The notes below the pieces were generated by a model. That model made no database searches. It was not told the origin of the DNA and saw nothing but the letters and a program-made list of their open reading frames with translations. A stretch of 64,000 nucleotides of DNA. Source: Bolinopsis microptera. Lineage: Eukaryota > Ctenophora > Tentaculata > Lobata > Bolinopsidae. The stretch is taken from positions 10,920,411-10,984,410 of the forward strand of contig NC_087073.1 in assembly GCF_026151205.1 (NCBI RefSeq). Direction: 5' to 3'. The stretch's first letter is position 1. Every line of letters begins with the position of its first letter. The position numbers and the translations under genes were made by a program. Shown piece after piece: positions 46,501 through 57,184 of the stretch.

Positions 46501-49359
46501 TACTTTGGGGCAGAAAGACTGAAAACTTACAAACTTGCTTGCTGAACACAATTACCTTAAAAGTAGCGAAACCAGATATTGCTAAATCTAGAGATATTGA
46601 CTTTATTGCTGGACTGAAGTCCCTCATTACGCCTACAGTTGAACAGAAGCGAAATGGCTGAACTTGAAGTAATAATGAATCCCAAAGAGACGGATGGACA
46701 CTGGACAGGCAGATGATATAGAAGTTAGAAACCTGATCGATGATACTAACGAAGAGCCAATTTAAGCCAAGAGTACGAATGCCCTTGTCTCTGAGGCCCA
46801 AAGTCATTGTGATTTGCGGCTCATGATCGATAAGGCCCACTGTCACTCAGGCGTGAGGTTATGGGGCACATCACCTGAGCTATAAATGGATCAGAAGTTT
46901 TACTCAACGTTCAATACTGGTTTAAGATGTCTAACTAACCGTTGAAAAGATGTATGTGAGTCAAGAGTCCAAGTAATTATCAAATATTTATCTCGGCCAC
47001 TGCCCAGTTCCTGACATTTCAGGGTTTGTGACCCCTATTGCCTATGTCAGGTGCTGAAGGATTGTATCAAAACCATGCAATAGCATATAAAGTCCTATCG
47101 ATAGCAACAAACTGCATCTTGAAAATTGCAACGTGAATATTTGCAACAAAAAGACAAAATGAATTACCAAATTTGTATTGGTGTAACCAAAATGACCGAT
47201 TTTTGCTAATATCTCTACAAATAAGCATTTTAGAGCATATAATGATTCATAAGTCTTATATAAATGTGCTCATTGCGCATATTTTTCAATATAGGAGAAG
47301 TTTCTACGACCTTTCTAGCTCGAGATAAAAAATAATCCGGTATTTCAGGCTGCGATGAGCCAAAAAACGGTTTTTCGTGAATATCTTTAAAACTAGGCAC
47401 TTGAGACCTTAGATTGCTTCATAACTTGTATATAAATAAGGCTATTGCGGTTATTTTAAGCCAATATTCAAATCTCTAAGTCTTTTAGAAGCCGAGATAC
47501 AAAAATCCCAAATTTTCGCCTGAGGGCAATTTAGAAATTTCGCCCTGTAGGACTGGGACTAGCGATACAAAATGCGCCCCTCGGTGATTTGAGTTACCAA
47601 TGACCTATTTAACCCGATTCAGTAGCAAAAAACTCTATACATCGAAGTGCACACTCAACCCCTCCCTGCTACTGGAGTATTGAATCCAACCTCATGTAAC
47701 AGAATCTACTTCTAGCTACATTCTGGTATTCTGCTAACTCTACCCAGCTACCACCACCAGTACGTTATAATTTTAGATCTTTCTATCAACCTCTGATATG
47801 AGTGCTACCTCTGCTGCATCCAACAATTTCGAGCTCATTAAGAAAGAGGAAATTTGCTGTTTCTAGCAACCTCTAAACGCCAGAATAAAATGTTGCTGAT
47901 GATTGCTAGACAGGGCAAGAAGTAGCCCACTAGCCTAAGCTAAGGTTGCTAGAAATAGCAGAAGTTGGAGGAACCTTGGTGGTAGCTAAATAGAGGTAGC
48001 CGAAGTAGGTGAAAACAGGCGGTTTCTGCCATACAGGTGGTATAGTAGCTGGATAGAGGAAGAGGTAGCATACATATCAGAGGTTGCTAGAAAGATCTAA
48101 AATTATGACGTACTGATGGTGGTAGCTGGGTAGAGTTGACATGGAGTTAGCAGAATGTAGCTAAAAGTAGTTTCTGCTACATGAGGTTGGATTCAAGTTG
48201 ATTAGCCATAATAGCCAAGCAGTACTGGAGAGAGCCCCAGAGAGGGAGCTGAAGGCAGCCTAAGATAGCTGGAAGGAGCTTCTGAAACTGAGTATTTTCG
48301 CAGTTATACCAAAATTAAAGTTAGGTGGTATGTGCTGCTCCATAAATGTTATCCGAATGTGTTCATGTTTTAAAAACTAAGCACTATAGAGTATAGACCC
48401 TATGTTTCTTTACAGTTGGTATATAAATGTGGCCATCGTAGTTACTTTGAGTTCAAAGAGGGGCCCCTACAACGTTCAGAAGCCGAGATAGAAAAGTCAC
48501 ATATTTGCGCCTGGAGGTAATTTAGGAGTTTTGCACCCTAGAGCTAGAATTGAAACTACCAATAGAATTTGCGTACCTTATCATTTCTGATTCAGAATGA
48601 CCTGACAAAGGATCCTGTGTTTAGAAACGTTGCAGACACTGAACTTCATACTCGATTTCACTTAACTTCTAAGAGTCGATTTTTACTCACGCCCCAAGTG
48701 AAAATCGGTTTTACTGAATTTTCCCAAAAAATAAGCATTCTGGGCCTTCATGACCCTCATAGTGCCAATATAAACATGTACATTGCGGTCATTTTAAGCC
48801 CACCTTTGAGTCTCTAAGTCCTTCAGAAGCTGAGATACAAATTTCCCATATTCGCACATAATATGAAATATGGGCGTGGCTCCACAGGGTTAAAACTACT
48901 AAAAGAATTTGCTTACTTTACCAATTCCGATTTAGAATGACCTAACTGCAGAGGACCCTGTGTTTAGAAATGTTGTAGTCACTGAACTGCTTACTCGATT
49001 TTCACTTAATTTATAGTGTAAATTTTTTACTCGCGCCCAAGTGAAAATTGGTTTTTCTGAATTTTTTCCAAAAATAAGCATTTTGGGCTTTCATGACCTT
49101 CATAGTACCAATATAAACATGTGCATTGCGGTCATTTTAAACTCAAGTTTGAGTCTCTAAGACCTCCAGAAGCTGAGATACATATTTCCCATATACGCAC
49201 CTGATATGAAATATGGGCGTGGCTCCACAGGGTTGGGACTAGCGACACAACATGCGGCCCTCGATTTTTTGAGTTACCAATGACCTATTTAACCCGATTT
49301 AGCAGCAAAAAACTGTGGACATCGAAGTGCACACTCAACTCCTCCCTGCTACTGGAGTA
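43505..49359. mobile_element. Outer foldback transposon (interrupted)
   Basis: The left end TACTCCAGTAGCAGGGAGG at 43,505 is mirrored by its complement ending at 49,359. TAT flanks both sides (43,502-43,504 and 49,360-49,362), consistent with a 3-bp target duplication. The arms are near-identical inverted copies over more than 1 kb, with internal direct repeats of about 340 bp built around CTGTGGAGCCACGCCCATAT. The element is interrupted by a second copy of its own family at 44,776-47,679; without it, it would be about 2.95 kb. The central region (about 47,683-48,200) is also partly palindromic. No transposase is recognised. Superfamily is uncertain; 3-bp duplications occur in Harbinger and CACTA-like groups. 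Confidence 0.85.
44776..47679. mobile_element. Inner foldback transposon nested in the outer one
   Basis: The 2904-bp element starts TACTCCAGTAGCAGGGAGG and ends with its complement, flanked by TTG on both sides (44,773-44,775 and 47,680-47,682). Removing it restores the outer palindrome's ggctaatcaacTTGaatcc. Arms of about 1.37 kb meet around a spacer of about 160 bp at 46,143-46,302. An 80-residue open frame occurs in mirror image in both arms (minus 45,785-46,027; plus 46,419-46,661). It resembles nothing I know and is probably incidental. Confidence 0.88.
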
Positions 49360-49488
49360 TATATAACAATTCTATTATAGCTTGTGATTGGCAGCCGGAA
49401 AGTGAAAGAACATTACGGGCGCGGGCGGCTAAGAAAACGATTTGGTAAGCAAAAATGATTCCAAACATTTATCAGTGGTTACCATTAT
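49360..49488. other. Short spacer
   Basis: About 130 bp of non-repetitive DNA between the foldback element and the 16-bp satellite, ending in a TA run. Nothing recognised. Confidence 0.4.
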
Positions 49489-49938
49489 ATATATATAATA
49501 TTACGACAGTACTATATTACGACGGTACTATATTACGACGGTACTATATAAAGACGGTACTATATTACGACGGTACTATATTAATTACGACGGTACTATA
49601 TTACGACGGTACTATATTATGACGGTACTATATTACGACGGTACTATATTATGACGGTACAATATTATGACGGTACTATATTACGACGGTACTATATTAC
49701 AACGGTACTATATTACGACGGTACTATATTATGACGGTACTATATTATGACGGTACTATATTACGACGGTACTATATTATGACGGTACTATATTATGACG
49801 GTACTATATTACGACGGTACTACATTATGACGGTACTATATTACGACGGTACTATAATATGAAAGTACTATATTACAACGGTACTATATTATGACGGTAC
49901 TATATTACAAAGGTACTATATTATGACGGTACTATATT
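49489..49938. repeat. 16-bp satellite (TATTACGACGGTACTA)n, left part
   Basis: About 28 copies of TATTACGACGGTACTA, with TATGACGG being the main variant. The array is interrupted at 49,939 by a LINE fragment and resumes at about 50,775. Confidence 0.95.
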
Positions 49939-50774
49939 GACTTCTGACTTAAGTCGGCTTCTTGGTCCGAGCAACTACAATTCCTCGCCACACGTCGCGG
50001 TCAAGCATAACAGATCTTATCTCTTCAACACAGGAAAGGCTGGTGTCCTTCTTTAGCATGTCCAGAAACGTAAGGTGGGGCCTCCCCGGTCTCCTGTATC
50101 CATGCTGAGGGTCCCAGAACAGAAGTTGGTTTGCCAGAAGGTCGTCATGCCTGGCTACATGTCCAGCCAGTCTCATTCTTCTGGAGGCTATCATCGCTGA
50201 TGGCTTGGGGATGTTGCCGTATAAATCACTGTTGTTGATGATTTGTGGCCAACGTATGTTCAAGGCCATCCGGAGCATTCTAGTGTAGCATCCATTGATC
50301 CGCTTAGATATGGATTGGCTTATCGTCCAAGCTTCAGAGCCGTACAGGAGTACGGGCTCAACCGTTGCCCGAAAGACACGGATCTTTAAGTCCCTGCGCA
50401 TTCCAGACTTCCAGGTTGTCTTTAACTGATGACAGGCCCCCCATGCCTTTGCTTTCCTAACATCAAAGTCCTTCTCCGCACTCATTATTCTGCTTCCAAG
50501 GTAGACAAAGTCATCTACTTGCTCTATCTCCTGCCCACTTGCTGCTTTAATGACGGTAGAGTCAGACTCAGAGAGATTGACTCTGAAGTCTGATGTACTT
50601 CGTCTTACTCTCGTTGAGGTGAAGTCCAACGGAGTTAGCAGCCAGCTCCACACTGAGGAGAAGATCTTGCGCTTGCTCTGCGGTGTCTGTTGTCAGTGCA
50701 AGATCGTCAGCAAAGTCGACATCTGTCATCTTAACTGCTGGGTATCTCCTGCTTCTTCTGGGGTTGCGACAGGA
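49939..50774 (-). mobile_element. Truncated non-LTR retrotransposon (reverse transcriptase C-terminus)
   Basis: On the minus strand, a peptide with the FADDLAL catalytic box of reverse transcriptase (about 50,697-50,717) and NESKTKYI lies in one frame. The 234-codon frame at 49,949-50,653 then continues with VDDFVYLGSRI, ILLYGSEAW-type sequence (VLLYGSEAWTIS), RMRLAGHVARHDD and GRPHLTFLDML. The switch of frame near 50,580-50,610 is a small indel. Upstream domains (endonuclease, fingers) are absent. This is a 5'-truncated, dead LINE inserted in the 16-bp satellite. The thumb/C-terminal motifs are common to RTE- and CR1/Jockey-like elements, so I do not name the clade. Confidence 0.9.
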
Positions 50775-52735
50775 CTATATTACGACGGTACTATATTACG
50801 ACGGTACTATATTATGACGGTACTATATTACGACGGTACTATATTATGACGGTACTATATTATGACGGTACTATGTTGCAACGGTACTATATTATGACGG
50901 TACTATAATATTACGCCAGTACTATATTACGACGGTACTATATTATGACGGTACTATATTACGACGGTACTATATTACGACGGTACTATATTATGACGGT
51001 ACTATATTACGACGGTACTATATTACGACGGTACTATATTACGACGGTACTATATTACAACGGTACTATATTACAACAGTACTATATTACAACAGTACTA
51101 TATTACGACGGTACTATATTATGACGGTACAATATTATGACGGTACTATATTATGACGGTACTATATTATTACAGTACTATATTATGACGGTACTATATT
51201 ACGACGGTACTATATTATGACGGTACTATATTATGACGGTACTATATTATGACGGTACTATATTACGACGGTACTATATTATGACGGTACAATATTATGA
51301 CGGTACTATATTATGACGGTACTATATTATTACAGTACTATATTATGACGGTACTATATTACGACGGTACTATATTATGACGGTACTATATTATGACGGT
51401 ACTATATTATGACGGTACTATATTATGACGGTACTATATTATGACGGTACAATATTATGACGGTACTATATTATGACGGTACTATATTATTACAGTACTA
51501 TATTATGACGGTACTATATTACGACGGTACTATATTATGACGGTACTATATTATGACGGTACTATATTATGACGGTACTATATTATGACGGTACTATATT
51601 ATGACGGTACTATATTAATTACGACGGTACTATATTACGACGGTACTATATTACAACAGTACTATATTACAACAGTACTATATTACGACGGTACTATATT
51701 ATGACAGTACTATATTATGACGGTACTATATTATGACGGTACAATATTATGACGGTACTATATTACGACGGTACTATATTACGACGGTACTATATTATGA
51801 CGGTACTATATTATGACGGTACTATATTATGACGGTACTATATTATTACAGTACTATATTATGACGGTACTATATTATGACGGTACTATATTACGACGGT
51901 ACTAAATTATGACAGTACTATATTATGACGGTAATATATTACAACAGTACTATATTACGACGGTACTATATTATGACAGTACTATATTATGACGGTACTA
52001 TATTACGACGGTACTATATTACGACGGTACTATATTATGACGGTACTATATTATGACGGTACTATATTACGACGGTACTATATTACGACGGTACTATATT
52101 ACGACGGTACTATATTACGACGGTACTCGGGTACTATATTATGACGGTACTATATTATTACAGTACTATATTATGACGGTACTATATTATGACGGTACTA
52201 TATTACGACGGTACTATATTATGACGGTACTATATTATGACGGTACTATATTACGACGGTACTATATTACGACGGTACTATATTACGACGGTACTATATT
52301 ACGACGGTACTCGGGTACTATATTATGACGGTACTATATTATTACAGTACTATATTATGACGGTACTATATTATGACGGTACTATATTACGACGGTACTA
52401 TATTATGACAGTACTATATTATGACGGTACTATATTACAACAGTACTATATTACGACGGTACTATATTATGACAGTACTATATTATGACGGTACTATATT
52501 ACGACGGTACTATATTACGACGGTACTATATTATGACGGTACTATATTATGACGGTACTATACTATGACGGTACTATATTATGACGGTACTATATTACGA
52601 CGGTACTATATTACGACGGTACTCGGGTACTATATTATGACGGTACTATATTACGACGGTACTATATTACGACGGTACTATATTATGACGGTACTATGTT
52701 GCGACAGGACTATGATATTAATATTACGACAGTTC
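50775..52735. repeat. 16-bp satellite, right part, with higher-order units
   Basis: About 120 copies of TATTA(C/T)GACGGTACTA. A ten-unit (160-bp) block is visible from the ATGACGGTACAATATTATGA variant at 51,121, 51,281 and 51,441. A CGGTACTCGGGTACT variant recurs at 52,121, 52,305 and 52,617. Open frames with repeated YYDGTILRRYY are by-products of the 48-nt (3 x 16) translation period. Confidence 0.95.
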
Positions 52736-53300
52736 TTAACCTTAACAGCCAACCTATTGAAATATTTTTATTTGTGTATCTTTAAATTGATTGTAATTTA
52801 ATCATGTATATCAAGAACATTTGAACGCGTTAGTGCCGAGTAATTGATCCAATGTCAACAGACTGGATTAATTTTTAGGTTTTACAAAATTATATAGTTG
52901 CTATAATTGTTTTAATGTTTAATAAAATGTCAATTGTCATTTGCAGGTCAATTCAGTTCTCTATAAAACAAAGCTAAACAAGAAGAAAAGGAGTACTAAA
53001 CAGCTTAAGGTTATTATAAAAACTATATTTTACTTTTTTATCGTTAATGGTAACTAACTGTGTGAAAACTGATAAGTACCTATTTGACTTAAAAAGATTT
53101 AATGCTCTATTGTTCATTTTGAACATGACCACTGGACAAATAACTAAAAAATTTCAGGATCATTTCACCTACACGTGAGATTGTCAAGAAACAAGCTGGT
53201 TTTATTCTCAAGCAGCTCAAAAATCTGTTCTGAACACAAGGTAAACCAACTATAAGACATTACCTAGTCTCCTTATATTTTAGCATTTTATTTAAAATCT

Positions 53301-54002
53301 GGGGGGGGGGGGGGGGGGGGGGGCAACCATATTAAAGTATATCCCCGGGTCAAAATCGGAAAAAATCCTACATTTTAATATACTTCAATATACCTACAAT
53401 TAGAAGATTTATATTCTTCGTTAAGATTTACATGATGAACTATATTTTTCACTCAGATTCGCAAGATAAGCCTGTTTTAGGACTAGTACATGAATTTCCA
53501 TCCAGATTGGTCAAAAATTGGCTGAGCTATGAGCTTAAAAAAATATGCCCATATTTGGGCATACGCTTTTGCCCAAATTCGCTTTTGCCCAAATTCGATA
53601 AAATTTCAATATTATTTTAATGAGACTAACTCTATGTGAAAGATATAACTCAGTGTTTGTTGAATATAGTGGATACTAAGTAAAAAGACCTCCATGAACA
53701 AAATTGGGAAAATTGCACATAATATCTCGGTTCGGAATACTAGCCAAAATGACTTCATTAAAATTGAAATAACTCCATCAGTTTTCAATATTTTTTCAAG
53801 AAATTTTTGGAATCGATTAAGAATTGCATTTCAAGCTTATTTTGGGCAACAATTTTTGATGTAGGCCTCCAAGGAGATAGGGATATATTAAAGTATATTG
53901 TAGATATATTAAAGTATATTAAAGTATATCCCCGGGTCAAAATCGGGAAAAATCCTACATTTCAATATACTTTAATATGGTTGCCCCCCCCCCCCCTCCC
54001 CC
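53301..54002. mobile_element. 702-bp transposon with G-run termini, present only in copy B
   Basis: It begins with a run of 23 G then CAACCATATTAAAGTATAT, and ends with the complement and a C run. AAAATCT flanks both sides (53,294-53,300; 54,003-54,009). Copy A has a single noisy AAAATCT at the matching place (about 10,079-10,085), so the empty site confirms insertion with a duplication of about 7 bp. The subterminal segment around TATCCCCGGGTCAAAATCGG occurs near both ends. No transposase frame is seen. The superfamily is unknown. Confidence 0.82.
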
Positions 54003-55934
54003 AAAATCTTCATAAAATTCATGTTTATATAGGGCAAATGCTGAAAACGAAAAAATGATTTACCAAATACTGGCGAGGTATCGGCGAAAAAGTGCCTCAA
54101 TCACGTGATATGAATTAGTAAAAGCCGATATGACCATATAAAGATATAATAAGGAAGTTGGTTTAATTTTCCGTTAGAATTAAGGTATTAGCATATGCTT
54201 CGGTTAGAGATTGGGTTGGCATCAGTGTCATGTAGATATCATGTAGGGGTTTCGCTGAGCTTCCATTTGTTTGACAATTCAAATTCCGGTTTGCCTCAGC
54301 GTAATGAGAGCCGAAGAAAACGCTCGTTCTGGCAATCAATGCTGTCGTTCATTTCATAGTAAGGGTCTGCGTTCAGGTTAAGGGTGTAAAAATGAATCGT
54401 GTTCTGAATAAGGATTGACCCGTGAAGTGTTTCAAGTGGTTATGCACGATAACAGAATCAGCACGACCGTTTTTAAGACACCAGCGCTGATGAGGACTAC
54501 ATCAGATTGTTCTATTTAGGCTTGATGTTGCACTAAGTCTTTTATTTTGTGTTCGATAGACTCGGCCTGGCTCAACTGCCTTATACTTATAGAGCGAAAA
54601 ACTATCTGTCCATTCCTATAACTCATCTTATATAGTTAAACCTCATATACATACTGTTATCAATCTACCTTTTTAATTGTTCGTATTGCGTCCAAAAATA
54701 CACCTACTCAGATCAATTTCATACCCAAAGGGCCTTTACACAAGAATTTTCTTAAAATTTGGGCGAGCGATTTAGTAGGACTAGGAGCGATTGATTCGTG
54801 ATAAAAGGGACAGTTACAATATTCCGTATTATTACGACCTGTTTCTGACCGTACATTTTCTTGTATGATTTTATCTTTAAAAGTTTAAAGTTTCTTTTCG
54901 AGTATGACTATGAGTGTTGTGCCTTATAACCTGCCTACCTAGCTCATAGGCTTCTTCCAACCTGTACAGTGTACACCCGCTAGCTAAAAGTTTTTTTCGA
55001 GGAAATTGAAAATCTATTATGTTACATAGTTTTTTGTTATCATCTATGATCTAGGCTCTAGCTCCGTAACATAAATTGTATGGATTTTTATTTGCCAATG
55101 ATGACAAAGGTTTAAGTATTGTCTAATCGATACTTGTTACTGCATCAAAAAACATCAATCACAACCAAAGTTATGGATAGTCATAGCGTAATTGTAATGT
55201 GAGCTAGTTAGCTAGTTATGACGCACTTATGAGGCAGGTTATAAAGCACTGCGACGCGCGTTGCTAACCTGTGTTGTATACTGTGGTTGCTCGCGCACGT
55301 GCAATCTCTTGATGTTGCTACGCAACGACGTAGTTAACCTTTAACTCTTTAAATTATCAGTGTTTTTTCAAGTTTAAAATATTATATACTTATAGATATA
55401 CCAAAGTTCTAAATAACAGATAGTGTAAACACAACGCTGTTATCTAATCTTTCTTTAAAAGAAGAGAATTATAAATGTTGCATTCTGTGCCAATTTGCTC
55501 TGTCAAAGCAATATTCTTAAGATGATTAATAAATTACGACAACTTAAGTCGCGCTTTATCGACGAGAAAAAACGCTTGGGCCTCCGGCGTCCAATTTATG
55601 TCCGCTCAAACAAAATCGATAAGATAGCTCAGTTTTACGCCCACAACTTCTCATAACTTAGGTTACCGTTAATATGATCGATATTTTTGATGTGGTGAAA
55701 TACTTAAAACTTTGTTGTCATTGTCAAATAAGGTCAAATAACATCCATACTTTCTACAGTGCTGAACAAGATGAAGAGAAATTAAAACATAACTGATTTT
55801 AAATATCTCGAGTAAAGCTGTCGACTAGCGCATTTCTAATTCTAATCTAATGTGAAAACTTTTTATAATACATTTCAGTCGAAGATAAGAACAGTCTGAT
55901 AAGAATAGACAATCCAGAGCAAGAACCAGGTAAG

Positions 55935-56405
55935 ATGATTACTATAAATAGTAAACTTGGTACAAAAGAGGAAATATCTTCTCTCGCTACCAAACTTCGC
56001 TCAGTTCCTGATGATAAGAACGACACAGTATGCCCAGATGTGGTAAAGAAGCTGAAACAAACTGAGTTTTACAGTGTGGTTGTTGATTTGTATAAGAGTA
56101 ATGAGGAGTTGCAATTTAGGAGGGATGCAACTTTCTTATTGAGAAGGGTCGGATACTACGGTGATAAGGAAGATTTAAAGGAGCTAGTTCATAGAGGTAT
56201 AGTGAGGCTCATCCTTACAGACTGTGTTTACTCAACAGATGCAGATCTCATAACAAACGTAGTGACAGTCTTAAGAGATGTATGTTCCAAACATAACAGG
56301 GTTCTTTTGTCAGACATTGCCGAGGAGGGTCTTTATGATAAAGTGATATACCTGCTGGAGACCTGGAAAAGTAACGATGTTATAGCTGGAGAATACTTTC
56401 CATGA
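55935..56405 (+). CDS. Gene B, N-terminal ARM-like exon
   Basis: This is a 156-codon frame. The residues before the first ATG remain open back to about 55,880, just after an acceptor-like CATTTCAG, so this is probably an internal exon and the true start lies upstream. The product is helical (DLYKSNEELQFRRDATFLLR, LVHRGIVRLILTDC, VVTVLRDVCSKHN), typical of ARM/HEAT repeats. It stops at TGA overlapping the ATG of the next frame (ATGA). A 68-nt GT-AG intron at 56,371-56,438 would instead join the two frames at ETWK-S-EDIVSL. The region is collinear with the noisy 12,824-13,342. Confidence 0.6.
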   Translation: MITINSKLGTKEEISSLATKLRSVPDDKNDTVCPDVVKKLKQTEFYSVVVDLYKSNEELQFRRDATFLLRRVGYYGDKEDLKELVHRGIVRLILTDCVYSTDADLITNVVTVLRDVCSKHNRVLLSDIAEEGLYDKVIYLLETWKSNDVIAGEYFP

Positions 56406-56438
56406 TCAACACGATATGTTCTTATGAGATGTCACTAG
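56371..56438 (+). other. Candidate 68-nt intron in gene B
   Basis: It starts GTAACG and ends CACTAG. Removing it puts the upstream exon in frame with the ARM super-units. Position and length are identical in gene A (13,312-13,379). A weak donor leaves this uncertain. Confidence 0.45.
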
Positions 56439-57118
56439 GTGAAGATATTGTTTCATTAAACCAGCCTAGATTGGTTGATATACTGAGAAATAAACATCAA
56501 CTTCTTAGAGAAATAATAAGTTCGGACACAAGCTGTAAAGTAACTGCTGCGATACTGTTATTCAAATACCTGGGCAGTATTGAGGAAAGTGAGCTATTAC
56601 AACTGTTAATACCACCGACAAATGAAATGTTCACTGAGGGCGGGATTGTAAAGCTAGCTAGTAACATAGAAGCGATACCTGGTGAAGAAGAAGAATTTGA
56701 AAAACAAGTAATCAGAGAGGTTGTTTCAGCTGACTTTATCAGCAAGTTTAGTGAACAGTACGACAGTAATACTGAGGAGGTGTATCGTAGAAACCTGACA
56801 TATGTGATGAAAAGAGTAGCTTATCTAGGAGATACAGCTGTAAGAAGCTCACTGGTTAAAAGTGGTGTAATGAAACATTTAATAACAACATGTGAACTTT
56901 GCACTGACAGTGAGGTTATGTGCAATATATCAGCTACTCTAAGTAGTGTTGTATACGATAACGGTGATATCTCACATGTAGACCACCTTGTTGAGGAGGG
57001 AGTTCTAACCCTTATATCTAAACTACTACAGAAGTGGAGTAAAGATGACACTGTGATGGTTAGGTTACTTGAACTTTACAGAACATTACCTGTAATAGGG
57101 AGGATATCAGTGAGTTAA
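56402..57118 (+). CDS. Gene B, ARM super-unit 1 (frame broken at the end)
   Basis: It encodes the first ARM super-unit (AILLFKYLGSIEESELLQLL, then GGIVKLASNIEAIP, VVYDNGDISHVDHLVEEGVL). The frame is lost near 57,070, where copy A and the later units read ACTTGTAACTTTAC but this copy has ACTTGAACTTTAC, a 1-bp deletion. An extra base near 57,213 (ATTGAAGGTGAT against ATTAAGGTGAT) restores it. Two compensating lesions within 150 bp could be assembly error or real damage. Confidence 0.6.
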   Translation: MINTICSYEMSLGEDIVSLNQPRLVDILRNKHQLLREIISSDTSCKVTAAILLFKYLGSIEESELLQLLIPPTNEMFTEGGIVKLASNIEAIPGEEEEFEKQVIREVVSADFISKFSEQYDSNTEEVYRRNLTYVMKRVAYLGDTAVRSSLVKSGVMKHLITTCELCTDSEVMCNISATLSSVVYDNGDISHVDHLVEEGVLTLISKLLQKWSKDDTVMVRLLELYRTLPVIGRISVS

Positions 57119-57184
57119 TAGCTAACAGTACAGAGTACGGAGATATACCTCTACTCCTACAAGGGTTATTAGAAACAGCTTCCA

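Noticed and set aside
45785-46846. 80- and 203-residue frames in the foldback element as a transposase
   Set aside because: No DDE/D motif or zinc-finger pattern, no recognisable similarity, and the 80-residue frame merely recurs because the arms are inverted copies.
52053-52801. YYDGTILRRYY-type open frames
   Set aside because: A by-product of the 16-bp satellite. No non-repeat sequence is attached.
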